A DNA stretch of 64,000 bases from Aureibaculum marinum (GCF_003813905.1 NZ_RPFJ01000002.1:1-64000); one strand, 5' to 3'. Numbered from the stretch's first letter, positions 23,534-33,346 are shown. The notes: a model not told the origin generated them from the sequence alone. Made by a program: numbers and translations.

Positions 23534-25168
23534 CTATAACTTACTCGTAGTTAAATTACTAATTAATTTTTTATCTAGACCATATATATCCTTATAAAAT
23601 GTAATTTTTCCAGTGCTATCTGCTTCAGCAGAAACATAATATAAAAATATTGGTAAATTCTTTTTCATCGGCATCCATTTTTCTTTCTTTTTTTTAATAT
23701 AAGTATTAACTGTATCTATGGTATATACATTTTCATCTTTCTCTAACAGATAATCTGCTAAACTTAACGCATCTTGCACTCTTACACAACCATGGCTAAA
23801 CGCTCTAATTTCTTTATTAAAATGTGATTTTGAAGGCGTATCATGTAAATAAATAGCATCTTTATTAGGGAAAATAAATTTTACAAACCCCAATGCATTT
23901 ATTCCTCCACCCTTTTGTCTAAAAGCATAATTAAAGTTTGACCTATTTACATCATTCCAATCTACAGAAGTTGGGTCTATTTTACCTTTGTCTTTATCAA
24001 TAACTTCATATCTATTTCGTGTTAGATAAGTAGAATCTTTTTTGGCTTTTACCAAAATCTCTTCCATTGAAATTCGTTTGGGTACATTCCAATATGGATA
24101 AGCAATAATGTACTGCAAAGAATCAATAAGTTCAGGAGTTTGATTTCTAACATTACCTACCACAACATTAAATTGTTTAGATAGTTTGTTCTTATAAACC
24201 ACTCTTAATCTATAAGCAGGTATATTTACAAATAAATAATCCGAAGGCCAATTATTTTTCCATTTCCACCTTTCTAAACTAGCTTTTATTTGTTGATAAT
24301 ACTCATAAGGACTAATTGACAATGCATTGGCCGTATTAGTTCCTATCAAACCATCTGATGTTAAACCATGGTCAGTTTGAAACCTTTTTAAAGCTTCAGT
24401 AAAAAGGGAGTCTTTAACTTCTTCAGTTAAATAATTATGTAAAACTAAAGCTTTTTTAGCTTGAGCAACAGCTTTAATTGAATCCTGTCTAAAATTAGGT
24501 ACTTGAACACTTTCTGTTGACAGATTAGACGCTTTTAAAAATTTAACCAACCCTTTTTGTAAGTACCTGTATTCTGGTTGTTTAGGTTGAAGATCTATTA
24601 ATTTTTCTATTAAACTATCCTTTTCATAAGCAACTTGAACATATTCTGGTAAATTAATATCAAACTTTTTTCGAGGCAGAATAGACACTTCACTAATAGA
24701 ATCTAAAACACCATAATTTAAATGTCTTCCAAACCTCATATATTGATAAGACAAAAGAACTTCTAACTGACTTAACAAAGCAAACCTATCTTCTTTATCT
24801 TCAATTTGTTCAACTTCTTTATGGATTGTTCTTAATTCATTTATGGGATATAATCTAGTTTCTAGCCCATAATCAGCAGCTCGAGATAAATGATTTAACA
24901 ACTTAACACCATCATTATTTAATGTGATAGAGTCAGACACCCATAAAGTTGAGTAATTAATATTTTTATATAGAGTTTCTATCCAATGTATACTATCAAC
25001 TTTAATTTTATTAGTAATTAAAGAATTTCCATTCGAAGCGAAAAATTGATTAAAATTAGTTCTATAATCAATTTTTGGTTTTGAAACCGTATTTTTCTGA
25101 CTCTTTTCCGCACAGGAAATGAATAAAACGATAATAAAGAGTACAAGAATATTATATATCTTTTTCAT
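23534..25168 (-). CDS. L,D-transpeptidase lipoprotein (YcbB-like, with peptidoglycan-binding domain)
   Basis: 544 residues from the ATG at 25168. Lipobox LFISC gives Cys19. A helical scaffold domain (~40-230) is followed by a peptidoglycan-binding domain (LKRFQTDHGLTSDGLIGTNT) and the YkuD catalytic domain with HDTPSKSHFN and SHGCVRV, catalytic Cys near 459. This is the YcbB/LdtD architecture that makes 3-3 cross-links. The frame extends 22 codons further upstream, but two -7 promoter matches lie in that extension, and only the inner ATG gives the lipobox at the right distance. Confidence 0.92.
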   Translation of the reverse strand: MKKIYNILVLFIIVLFISCAEKSQKNTVSKPKIDYRTNFNQFFASNGNSLITNKIKVDSIHWIETLYKNINYSTLWVSDSITLNNDGVKLLNHLSRAADYGLETRLYPINELRTIHKEVEQIEDKEDRFALLSQLEVLLSYQYMRFGRHLNYGVLDSISEVSILPRKKFDINLPEYVQVAYEKDSLIEKLIDLQPKQPEYRYLQKGLVKFLKASNLSTESVQVPNFRQDSIKAVAQAKKALVLHNYLTEEVKDSLFTEALKRFQTDHGLTSDGLIGTNTANALSISPYEYYQQIKASLERWKWKNNWPSDYLFVNIPAYRLRVVYKNKLSKQFNVVVGNVRNQTPELIDSLQYIIAYPYWNVPKRISMEEILVKAKKDSTYLTRNRYEVIDKDKGKIDPTSVDWNDVNRSNFNYAFRQKGGGINALGFVKFIFPNKDAIYLHDTPSKSHFNKEIRAFSHGCVRVQDALSLADYLLEKDENVYTIDTVNTYIKKKKEKWMPMKKNLPIFLYYVSAEADSTGKITFYKDIYGLDKKLISNLTTSKL

Positions 25169-25183
25169 ATCAAAACTAAGGTC

Positions 25184-25191
25184 CAAAGTTA
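25184..25191 (-). promoter_or_regulatory. -7 element for the YcbB-like gene
   Basis: On the minus strand TAACTTTG (25191-25184) lies 15 bases before the ATG at 25168. A second match, TAGTTTTG at 25178-25171, sits 2 bases before the ATG. Both fall within the extended frame and support the inner start. Confidence 0.5.
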
Positions 25192-25326
25192 ATGAATTAA
25201 ATTTCACATATTGGGTGTATACTCTAATTTTCATGAGTTTAGAAATTTAGACTACAAATCTATACCAACATAAAAGACAAAAGAGCGTACTTTACCGTGA
25301 AATTAATATACCTGAATATAGGGGTG

Positions 25327-26619
25327 CTATCTTTTTTTATGAAGATTTTTAACAAGCAAATTTGTACCAATTACACATTTTAAACATTTTTGTTTGTTAC
25401 AATAGTTGTTTTTTAATTGTAATAATGCCTGGGTTTCAAGAGCTGATGTTGAAACAACTTCTAATTCAGTAAATTTATCTATAATACTATTTTTTTCAGG
25501 TTTTAACTGATTAATTACATTTATAATATTGTTTTCATTTAATTTATCAATAGATTTAAAATACATAAATTTTAATGGAATAATAGTATTTACTAACAAT
25601 AAATCAATAAAAGGTTTTGAGAATTTTTTGTTGCTCTTTTTAGATTTAGAAGTAAAAGAATAGTTCGTTTTCCAAAATTCAGAAACTGAAATATCAAAAA
25701 GTTCATAGTACTCCTTAACACTAGTTACTGCCATAATTTTAGAAAATAAATTTTGCTTTTGATTTAGTAAAGCAGCTAATTGAGCAATGCGGATGGTAGG
25801 AAAATTATTAGGTCTCAATCTAAAAAATTGAAAATTTATTGAAGGACTATTTGATAAGGCATATTTCGACTTTAAAAACTCATATTCGTTCTGCAATGTA
25901 CTATAGTAATAATCTTGAACATCTTCATTCAAAAAATTAGCTTGGCCAAATAACAAAGCTTCTAATGATTTTAAATTATGTAATTGTTTTCTTACAATTG
26001 AATAATCTAAATAATTTGCTAGATTAAAAAAGGCTTCTCCATTTACTTTCAGACCTACATTTTTAGCTAACATTTTAAATAGTACAGTTTCCCAGTCATT
26101 TTTAGAATTAAAAAGTAATTGTTCTATAAGTTTAGATTTTTCTTCTAATCGTTCAATATATAACCGCTCTAACCAACTAGACAGTTGAAATTTATCAATA
26201 TCTCTAATATGTTTTTCACAGTTTATCCATTTATTTTGTGATGAAAAAAGTTGTTGATAGCGATATAAAACTTTTGGTTCTATATAATTTTTTAACTCTA
26301 ATGTAGGAATTATACTATTGTTTTTTCTGTGAACATCCATATCGTGCTGCCAAACTACATGTAAAATAGTATTGTCGTAATTGCTATCTTTTTCGTGGCC
26401 ATGCACAAACCAGTCAGATGATTTTATGTGTATTTCTACATTACCTGCCCAAAGTTGGTTTCCAATTTTCAACTGTGCATTAAAAAAATCAGATCCAGAA
26501 TTAAAATTATGCTCTCCACTATTTTTTATTATAACAGATTCCTTTGTAACGGTTTGTAAATTACTTACAGAAAATAACTTAAACTTCCAGATATAATGTA
26601 GAAAATCTTCTTTTATCAT
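25327..26619 (-). CDS. DUF2851 family protein
   Basis: 430 residues matching DUF2851, a conserved Bacteroidota family of unknown function. The conserved N-terminal block GDEHNFNSGSDFFNAQ-like region (here GEHNFNSGSDFFNAQLKIG) and GNVEIHIKSSDWFVHGH are present, followed by LHVVWQHD. The C-terminus carries a cysteine cluster (YCNKQKCLKC) that could bind metal. There is no signal peptide or membrane segment, so it is probably cytoplasmic. It stands alone, leftward, 195 bases after the CBS-domain enzyme's stop in the same direction. Confidence 0.8.
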   Translation of the reverse strand: MIKEDFLHYIWKFKLFSVSNLQTVTKESVIIKNSGEHNFNSGSDFFNAQLKIGNQLWAGNVEIHIKSSDWFVHGHEKDSNYDNTILHVVWQHDMDVHRKNNSIIPTLELKNYIEPKVLYRYQQLFSSQNKWINCEKHIRDIDKFQLSSWLERLYIERLEEKSKLIEQLLFNSKNDWETVLFKMLAKNVGLKVNGEAFFNLANYLDYSIVRKQLHNLKSLEALLFGQANFLNEDVQDYYYSTLQNEYEFLKSKYALSNSPSINFQFFRLRPNNFPTIRIAQLAALLNQKQNLFSKIMAVTSVKEYYELFDISVSEFWKTNYSFTSKSKKSNKKFSKPFIDLLLVNTIIPLKFMYFKSIDKLNENNIINVINQLKPEKNSIIDKFTELEVVSTSALETQALLQLKNNYCNKQKCLKCVIGTNLLVKNLHKKR

Positions 26620-26814
26620 TTTAAGTAGTGACTTTATAATTACATAATAATTCCAATGTATTACTTCTTTTATTTAGCAATAGTATCAGAATTATATACT
26701 ACTATTATTCTTTAGAAGTTTAATGAACTTTTTTAAGATTTTCTAATAGAAATAGTAAGTTGATATTCTAATTTTAGCTAATACTTCTAACTATATTATC
26801 AAGTAATAACTAAA

Positions 26815-28176
26815 TTAATGTATTGCAGAAATAACATCATATTTAGTAATAATTTGATAGTTTCCATTTTCTAAATCAACTAAAACTGCTTTATTGTCTT
26901 TATTAATTAAATTAGAAATTTTATCTATTGACACATCTTTATTAACAATGGGAAATCCCTTTCTCATAACTTCTTTTATTGGCTTATCTGCTATATTTTT
27001 ATCTTCAAAATATAATTTAAACAAATCACTTTCATCTATTGAGCCTACAAAACCATTTTGGTCTTTAACTGGAATTTGAGAGATATCATATTTACGCATG
27101 CGTTCAATAGCATGCGAAACAAGTTCTTCTGTTTTTGCAATAACAAGTTTTTCCCCAATTCTATTTTTTATTAAATCAGCTGCTTTAGTAATGTTTTCTT
27201 CTAAAAAACCTCGTTCACGCATCCAATCATCATTAAATATTTTACCTACATACCGACTTCCATGATCATGAAACAAAACTACCACAACATCTTCTGGTTT
27301 AAAATGCTCTTTCAGTTGTAACAGCCCTTTTATTGCTGCACCGGCAGAATTACCACAAAAAATACCTTCCTCTAATGCCAATTTCCTTGTAAAAACAGCA
27401 GCATCTTTATCTGTCACCTTAGTAAAACCATCAATAATATCAAAGTTTACATTTTTGGGTAAAATATCTTCACCAATACCTTCTGTAATGTATGGATAAA
27501 TTTCATTTTCATCAAAAATCCCAGTCTCATGATATTTTTTAAATACGGATCCATAAGTATCTATTCCCCATATTTTAATATTTGGATTCTTCTCTTTCAA
27601 AAACTTACCAACACCTGAAATAGTACCACCAGTACCTACCCCAACAATAAAATGTGTTATTTTTCCATTTGTTTGTTCCCAAATTTCTGGACCAGTTTGT
27701 TCATAATGTGCTAAGGCATTAGAAGGGTTATCATACTGGTTTACATACCAAGAATTTGGTGTTTCTGTAGCCAATCGTTTTGAAACGGAATAATAGGAAC
27801 GAGGGTCATCAGGTTCTACATTTGTAGGACATACAACTACCTCTGCCCCTAAAGCACGCAAAACATCCATTTTTTCTTTAGACTGTTTATCACTTATAAC
27901 ACATATTAGTTTATACCCTCTAACTATTGCTACAAGTGCCAATCCCATACCTGTGTTACCTGATGTACCTTCTATTATAGTTCCTCCTGGTTTTAACCTT
28001 CCATCAGCTTCAGCATCTTCAATCATTTTTACAGCCATTCTATCTTTTAAAGAATTACCAGGATTAAAAGTTTCTACTTTAGCCAATACCAAAGCTTCAA
28101 TCTCTTTGGTTATCCTATTTAGTTTTACCAACGGTGTATTACCAATTGTTTCAAGTATGTTTTTTGCGTACTGCAT
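26815..28176 (-). CDS. PLP-dependent cysteine synthase / cystathionine beta-synthase with C-terminal CBS domains
   Basis: 453 residues. Fold-type II PLP domain (1-320) with the Schiff-base lysine in NPGNSLKDRM (Lys44), the substrate loop EGTSGNTGMG and the phosphate-binding GVGTGGTISGVG. Residues ~335-453 are a pair of CBS domains (MRKYDISQIPVKDQNGFVGS, KEVMRKGFPIVNKDVSIDKI). The CBS pair favours cystathionine beta-synthase; the active-site sequence is also compatible with O-acetylserine sulfhydrylase, and I cannot separate the two by eye. It works in cytoplasmic sulfur amino acid metabolism. No partner gene (cystathionine lyase) adjoins. Confidence 0.9.
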   Translation of the reverse strand: MQYAKNILETIGNTPLVKLNRITKEIEALVLAKVETFNPGNSLKDRMAVKMIEDAEADGRLKPGGTIIEGTSGNTGMGLALVAIVRGYKLICVISDKQSKEKMDVLRALGAEVVVCPTNVEPDDPRSYYSVSKRLATETPNSWYVNQYDNPSNALAHYEQTGPEIWEQTNGKITHFIVGVGTGGTISGVGKFLKEKNPNIKIWGIDTYGSVFKKYHETGIFDENEIYPYITEGIGEDILPKNVNFDIIDGFTKVTDKDAAVFTRKLALEEGIFCGNSAGAAIKGLLQLKEHFKPEDVVVVLFHDHGSRYVGKIFNDDWMRERGFLEENITKAADLIKNRIGEKLVIAKTEELVSHAIERMRKYDISQIPVKDQNGFVGSIDESDLFKLYFEDKNIADKPIKEVMRKGFPIVNKDVSIDKISNLINKDNKAVLVDLENGNYQIITKYDVISAIH

Positions 28177-28349
28177 AGTTTTCTTGTGTTCTATTAATTC
28201 TTATGATTTTTAATGTCCCATTTAATACTAAAATTTATTGTTTTACCCCTAATCTACAAGTATAGAGAAAATTATGATTGTTTAAAAATACGAAAAACAG
28301 ACATGAAATGGCAAAATAATTATGATTTCAATAATTAGCAATCCTTATA

Positions 28350-29345
28350 TTATTTGAACATTGAAGGAAAGGCTAGTTCTATCGGTTTTAACAAAATTGA
28401 TATCCTAATTGTAGATCTTAAGAATCCCAATCCATAGCCAAAAAACATTACCAAACTAGCCCATATGCTTAAAAATGCTACAATTATATTCTTATTTTTA
28501 ACAAAAGTGTCAATAAACATAATTAGAAAATAGCATACAAAAGCATATACAAACCAATTGAAATGAAACAAAACTGCCATTAAAGATGTTATAAAGCCAA
28601 CTACAAAAACAGCTGGAAACCAATATGTTATTTTAGCTGTTTTAGGATGTAATTTATTAAGAATAGGTCTTGCAGCACCAAAATTAAATGTCTGTTTAAA
28701 AAAACTTACCCAATTGATTCTTCTTTTATGATAAACGTATGCATTTTCTATAAACTGTGTTTCCAAATTGTTATCCCATAGTCTAAAAGTTAAATTTATA
28801 TCCTCTCCATAACGTAAAGAACTAAAACCACCTGTTTTTTCAAATGCTTTTTTTGAGATGCCCATATTAAAACTTCTCGGTTGAAATTTTTTTAGATTTT
28901 TATTACCACGTAATCCTCCTGTAGTAAGAAGTGAGGTCATGGCATAATTTATGGCTTTCTGAATAACTGTAAAAGAATTATGTGCTGCATCAGGGCCTCC
29001 GAAAGCATCTGTATAGTTAATTGACAATTTTTCCGAAACTGAGTTTAAATAACTTTCTGGTAAAATACAATCTGAATCTAAAATAATGAAATAGTTTCCA
29101 CTTGCACGTTCCATTCCAAAATTTCGACTCAATCCAGGTCCAGAGTTCTTTTTTTTATAATACTTAAGATTTAGTTTATTTTTAAATTTTTCAATAACCT
29201 CTTCAGAAGGTAAACTAGAGCCATCTTCAATTACAATTACCTCAAAATTAGCTTTAAATTGCTGTAGAGTAATACTTGATAAAAGTTCGTCAAGTTCTGC
29301 AGGACGATTATAAATTGGTATTATTATAGAAAAATTCAGTTTCAA
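28350..29345 (-). CDS. Family 2 glycosyltransferase with C-terminal membrane segments
   Basis: 331 residues. The GT2 fold begins at once with FSIIIPIYNRPAELDELL, has the DxD-type DSDC near residue 93 for nucleotide-sugar binding, and the GEDINLTFRLW acceptor motif. The last ~100 residues have three hydrophobic segments (YWFPAVFVVGFITSLMAVLF, FVYAFVCYFLIMFI, SIWASLVMFFGYGLGFL), so it sits at the inner membrane facing the cytoplasm. The only possible start is TTG at 29345: an in-frame stop lies five codons upstream and no ATG occurs before the catalytic fold. A -7 element ends 20 bases before this TTG. Confidence 0.88.
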   Translation of the reverse strand: MKLNFSIIIPIYNRPAELDELLSSITLQQFKANFEVIVIEDGSSLPSEEVIEKFKNKLNLKYYKKKNSGPGLSRNFGMERASGNYFIILDSDCILPESYLNSVSEKLSINYTDAFGGPDAAHNSFTVIQKAINYAMTSLLTTGGLRGNKNLKKFQPRSFNMGISKKAFEKTGGFSSLRYGEDINLTFRLWDNNLETQFIENAYVYHKRRINWVSFFKQTFNFGAARPILNKLHPKTAKITYWFPAVFVVGFITSLMAVLFHFNWFVYAFVCYFLIMFIDTFVKNKNIIVAFLSIWASLVMFFGYGLGFLRSTIRISILLKPIELAFPSMFK

Positions 29346-29365
29346 AAAAAGTAATTTTTAAAACC

Positions 29366-29373
29366 CAAAGGTA
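29366..29373 (-). promoter_or_regulatory. -7 element for the GT2 gene
   Basis: TACCTTTG on the minus strand (29373-29366), 20 bases before the TTG start. Its position supports TTG initiation. Confidence 0.5.
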
Positions 29374-29393
29374 AGGATTGCTTTTGTATTTCT

Positions 29394-29440
29394 AATACAT
29401 AAAAAAAGGCTCTCAATGTTGAGAGCCTTTTTTTATGTAT
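29394..29440. terminator. Strong bidirectional terminator between T9SS cargo gene and GT2 gene
   Basis: GGCTCTCAA (29407-29415) pairs with TTGAGAGCC (29418-29426) with a 2-base loop. The stem extends outward through A/T-runs to AATACAT/ATGTATT with a single bulge. It separates transcription of the T9SS gene from the GT2 gene. Confidence 0.92.
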
Positions 29441-29449
29441 TAGATTTTT

Positions 29450-30643
29450 TTATTTCTTTAGAATTTTAAAAGTACCACTACTGCCACTTACAAAAACCTT
29501 TACAAAATAAGTTCCTGAAGGAAGATTGTCTAGATTCAAATCGGCTTTAATATCATCTTGGTAAACTCGTTTTATTTCTTTTCCTAAGACAGAATATAAA
29601 CTAATTTGTTGAATATTCTCTTTAGCTCTCATTTTTAAAACCTTATCTACAGGGTTTGGATAGTACACAAATCCTTTATCCAACACTTCGTCAATTGATA
29701 ATGTTGAAGAAGTTATTACCAAATCAAAAACTCCTTCACTCTCATTTAAAGTTCCACTAGGATAGCCTACGTTAATATAATAAGTTACGCCTGTAGTTGA
29801 AGCAAAAGAAAGACCTTCTGTAATACCTATTGTTCCACTATTACTATCTTCAACACATGTAAATGATCCACAAGACCCAGTATAAACGGCGATACCAACA
29901 TCCCAAGAAGTTGGAGCTGCAGTAATAGAAATAAGACCTCCGTCACCTTCTACTTTAAACCATACACCATCATTTATATCCATACAACCAGAAGTTGTAA
30001 TAAAGCCAGAATTATTTGTAGCTGCAGAAGCATCTAAACTTACATTATGTGGTAAACTACTAATTTCTGTTGCATTGGCACATTCGTCATTCGCTGGAGC
30101 TGAAGGCATTGAACCAACACAAATATCAAAAGTAGTAGTTGCACCAGTTGATGCTGAATTGCCATACACTCGAACAAAATAAGTATTACCTACGGTAAGT
30201 GATGCTAAATCGAAATTTTCTGGATCGCTACAATACATAGGAAAATCTGAGTCACTTGGACAACTACCAGAAGCACCACCGTCAAAAACATTCACATACA
30301 AGTCATTAGGTGTACCTAAAATATTTGATATTTCAATTTTATGTGATGTTTGGGTAGCTACAAACTTAAACCATACATCATCATTAGCTTTCGTATCAGC
30401 ATCATTACAACTACCAAGGTATCCATCTGTTCCTACTCCAGAAGGAGTTGCGTCTAGCAAAGTTCCTGAGGTTATTGTTCCGCATAAATAATCAGGATTT
30501 ACTGTTAACGTTATTGCATTAACACAATCGTCATTAGTTGGCGGTGCTATGCTATTATTAATTTCTTCCGCATACACCTGTATTAACCCTGAAAATACGA
30601 AGAAAAACACGATTAATAATCTATGAGTAGTTTTTCTGTTCAT
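29450..30643 (-). CDS. Secreted T9SS cargo protein with two PPC-like domains
   Basis: 397 residues. A signal peptide (to about residue 25, ending VYA) is followed by two related beta-rich domains (~33-177 and ~182-311), each opening with an NDDCVNAI / NDECANAT motif and containing DDVWFKF / DGVWFKV and a FVRVYG / YINVGY strand. This repeat is widespread in flavobacterial exoproteins and resembles pre-peptidase C-terminal domains, but no catalytic domain is attached. The final ~75 residues form a type A T9SS sorting domain (YYPNPVDKVLKM ... LPSGTYFVKV). Adhesion or ligand binding is possible; function is unknown. Confidence 0.82.
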   Translation of the reverse strand: MNRKTTHRLLIVFFFVFSGLIQVYAEEINNSIAPPTNDDCVNAITLTVNPDYLCGTITSGTLLDATPSGVGTDGYLGSCNDADTKANDDVWFKFVATQTSHKIEISNILGTPNDLYVNVFDGGASGSCPSDSDFPMYCSDPENFDLASLTVGNTYFVRVYGNSASTGATTTFDICVGSMPSAPANDECANATEISSLPHNVSLDASAATNNSGFITTSGCMDINDGVWFKVEGDGGLISITAAPTSWDVGIAVYTGSCGSFTCVEDSNSGTIGITEGLSFASTTGVTYYINVGYPSGTLNESEGVFDLVITSSTLSIDEVLDKGFVYYPNPVDKVLKMRAKENIQQISLYSVLGKEIKRVYQDDIKADLNLDNLPSGTYFVKVFVSGSSGTFKILKK

Positions 30644-30761
30644 AACTTAATTTTATATTAGATTGATATTTATTCTTAACGATAAATTCGATAAAAAAGT
30701 ATAAAACAAACAATTAATGTTACTTTAAAAAGTATAAAATCTTATAAAAAATATTATATTG

Positions 30762-31574
30762 TTATTCTTTCTCAAAATATTCCATAACTGACTGACTAAC
30801 ACCCATGTTAGAAAAACCACCATCATGAAATAAATTTTGTAGTGTTACTTTCCTTGTTAAGTCTGAAAACAAAGAAATAGTATAGTCTGCACAATCTTGT
30901 GCTGTGGCATTACCTAAAGGCGACATCTTATCGGCATATGCGATAAAACCATCAAAACCTTTTACGCCTTTTCCTGCAGTGGTTGGAGTTGGTGATTGTG
31001 ATATTGTATTTACCCTTACTTTTTTATCTGTTCCAAAAAAGTAACCAAAACTTCTAGCTATTGATTCCAAATAAGCTTTATTATCTGCCATATCGTTGTA
31101 GTCTGGAAAAACACGTTGTGCAGCCATATAGGTTAACGCAACAATAGAGCCCCACTCATTCATTGCATCTTGTTTGTACAAAACACTCATTACTTTATGA
31201 AAGGATACCGCAGAAACATCCCATCCTTTTGTGGTAAAATCATAATTAGATTCTGTATAATGGATCTTTTTTCTAACATTTACTGACATACCAATAGAAT
31301 GTAAAACAAAATCAAGCTTACCTCCCAAAATTTCAATTGATTTTTTTACTAAATTTTCTAAATCTTCTATGGAGGTAGCGTCGGCAGGTATTATTTCAGC
31401 CCCTGTCTTTTCGGCTAACTTATTAATCTGTCCCATTCGCATTGCAATAGGTGCATTGGTTAAGACAAATTTAGCACCTTCTTCATACGCTCTTTCTGCT
31501 GTTTTCCATGCAATAGAATTTTCATCTAAGGCACCAAAAATAATTCCTCTCTTTCCTTTCAATAAGTTATACAT
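30762..31574 (-). CDS. fabI: Enoyl-[acyl-carrier-protein] reductase (FabI)
   Basis: 270 residues, the SDR-type enoyl-ACP reductase that completes each elongation cycle of fatty acid synthesis. The N-terminus (GKRGIIFGALDENSIAWKTA) has the spaced glycine pattern typical of FabI rather than ordinary SDRs. The active-site segment reads LTYMAAQRVFPDYNDMADNK, with both tyrosines and the lysine in FabI spacing, followed by the substrate loop SQSPTPTTAGKGV. Length matches the family. It lies just downstream of recN in the opposite reading order (recN ends 73 bases away), with its own -7 element. Confidence 0.95.
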   Translation of the reverse strand: MYNLLKGKRGIIFGALDENSIAWKTAERAYEEGAKFVLTNAPIAMRMGQINKLAEKTGAEIIPADATSIEDLENLVKKSIEILGGKLDFVLHSIGMSVNVRKKIHYTESNYDFTTKGWDVSAVSFHKVMSVLYKQDAMNEWGSIVALTYMAAQRVFPDYNDMADNKAYLESIARSFGYFFGTDKKVRVNTISQSPTPTTAGKGVKGFDGFIAYADKMSPLGNATAQDCADYTISLFSDLTRKVTLQNLFHDGGFSNMGVSQSVMEYFEKE

Positions 31575-31602
31575 AATTTTATTTAGTTTTTCAATTAAAC
31601 TG

Positions 31603-31610
31603 CAAAATTA
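31603..31610 (-). promoter_or_regulatory. -7 element for fabI
   Basis: TAATTTTG on the minus strand (31610-31603), 28 bases before the fabI ATG; no -33 TTG at the right spacing. Confidence 0.4.
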
Positions 31611-31647
31611 AGGGTTTATTTCAACATTTAAGAATGTATTGCTGAAA

Positions 31648-33303
31648 TTATTGATCTAAGAGTTGTTTTGCGTGTACAATTGCAGTTTCCGCAATATCTT
31701 TACCACTTAACATTTCTGCTAATTCTTGTATTCTTTCTTCTTTTGACAACTGTTTTATATTAGTAACTGTTTGTTTATTATTATCAGTTTTAAATACTTT
31801 AAAATGATAATTACCTTTTGCGGCTATTTGAGGTAAATGTGTAATAGCAATAACTTGCATATGATTGCTCATAGAAGCCATAACTTTAGCAATTCTGTTT
31901 GAAACTTCACCTGAAACACCTGTATCAATTTCATCAAAAATTATTGTTGGCAAACTAGAATAATTACACAAAACAGATTTTACTGCTAACATTATTCTAG
32001 ACATTTCACCACCTGAAGCAATTTTCTTTAACGTTTCGTAACTACTGCCTTTATTAGTAGAAATTAAGAACTCAAGTTCATCTTTTCCATTACTAAAAAA
32101 CTCTTGTTTTTTTGAAAGATTAATTTTAAAGCTAGTATTAGACATTTCTAAGTCCTTTAGTAAACTTTCCAACTGCTGTATCAATAATGGAATTGCTTTC
32201 TTTCTACTAGTATGTAAAATAGTTGAACTTGTATTTAACTGCTTTTCAACCTCTAATATTTCAGCTTTTTTTTGTTTTATAATTTCATCAGCATTTTCAA
32301 CAGCACTAACTTTTACTTCTAGAATTTGTTTTTTCTCTAATAACTCTGGTATAGTAAATACTTGATGCTTTTTTTGTAAATCATATAGCAATTGAAGTCT
32401 ATCATTATATTTCTCTATTTCTAGCGGACTATATTCTATTTCGTCATTACTATTGTGAAGCTCTTTCGTAATATCATCAAAATCAATCTTTAAACTGGTA
32501 ATTCTATCAGACAGATTTTCATAAGTTTTACCATATTTACTCAACTTGTTTATTATGTTAACATACTTTACCAAAGCATCATTTAACCCAACTTCTTCTA
32601 AATCGACTAACTGCTGAACTTCTATTAATAATAGTTTTATTTCTTCAACATGACTAAGTTTTTCTAAAGTTTCTTCTAAAAACTCTTGTTCTCCTTCTTT
32701 AAAATCAGCTTCGACCAATTCATTCAACAAAAAAGAATTATAATCATATTGATTTTGTGCTTCAGCTTGTCGTTTTATAATTTCGTCTAACTCTTTATTT
32801 AACTTTTTATAAATTTTCAATCCTTTTTTATAGGACAATAAAGTTTTTGAATTATCTGCCAATGCATCAATAATTAGAAATTGAAAATCATTATCTGCCA
32901 ATTGCAACGTTTGATGCTGAGAATGTACATCAATTAATTTATCACTTAAATTGGTTAATATGGAAAGTGTTGTTGGCGTATCATTAATAAAAGCACGTGA
33001 TTTTCCACTGGGTAAAATTTCACGTCTAATTATTGTTCGAGGTTCAAAATCTAAATCGTGTAAATCAAAAAAAGATTGTAAGTTAAATTTGTCAATTAAA
33101 AACTCACCTTCTATAATGCATTTTTCATTTTTATCTTTTAAACTTGACAAATCTGCACGTTTACCTAAAACAAGCCCTAAGGCTCCTAAAAGAATAGATT
33201 TTCCGGCACCAGTTTCACCAGTAATTATAGAAAATTTATCTTGAAAATTTACTTCCAAATAATCAATTAATGCATAATTTTTTATGGATAATGATGCTAA
33301 CAT
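31648..33303 (-). CDS. recN: DNA repair protein RecN
   Basis: 551 residues of an SMC-like ATPase for double-strand break repair. The N-terminus has MLASLSIKNYALIDYLEVNF and the Walker A ITGETGAGKSIL; the middle is long coiled coil; the C-terminal head carries the signature ASGGEMSRIMLAVK and Walker B PTIIFDEIDTGVSG. Length matches the family. In many Bacteroidota recN follows the bamD-rpoZ-coaBC-DUF4835 genes; here the order is kept but a ModF-like ABC gene lies between DUF4835 and recN. It has its own -7 element. Confidence 0.96.
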   Translation of the reverse strand: MLASLSIKNYALIDYLEVNFQDKFSIITGETGAGKSILLGALGLVLGKRADLSSLKDKNEKCIIEGEFLIDKFNLQSFFDLHDLDFEPRTIIRREILPSGKSRAFINDTPTTLSILTNLSDKLIDVHSQHQTLQLADNDFQFLIIDALADNSKTLLSYKKGLKIYKKLNKELDEIIKRQAEAQNQYDYNSFLLNELVEADFKEGEQEFLEETLEKLSHVEEIKLLLIEVQQLVDLEEVGLNDALVKYVNIINKLSKYGKTYENLSDRITSLKIDFDDITKELHNSNDEIEYSPLEIEKYNDRLQLLYDLQKKHQVFTIPELLEKKQILEVKVSAVENADEIIKQKKAEILEVEKQLNTSSTILHTSRKKAIPLLIQQLESLLKDLEMSNTSFKINLSKKQEFFSNGKDELEFLISTNKGSSYETLKKIASGGEMSRIMLAVKSVLCNYSSLPTIIFDEIDTGVSGEVSNRIAKVMASMSNHMQVIAITHLPQIAAKGNYHFKVFKTDNNKQTVTNIKQLSKEERIQELAEMLSGKDIAETAIVHAKQLLDQ

Positions 33304-33346
33304 CTTATTCTATTTGAGTTTTTAACTAAATCTATTTTTTCTTGTT

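Noticed and set aside
25169-25234. 22-codon N-terminal extension of the YcbB-like lipoprotein
   Set aside because: The extension contains two promoter -7 matches and would move the lipobox to residue 41, too far for a signal peptide.
32951-33244. Antisense open frame over the recN Walker A region
   Set aside because: It is a mirror of recN coding sequence; the recN frame is clearly conserved.
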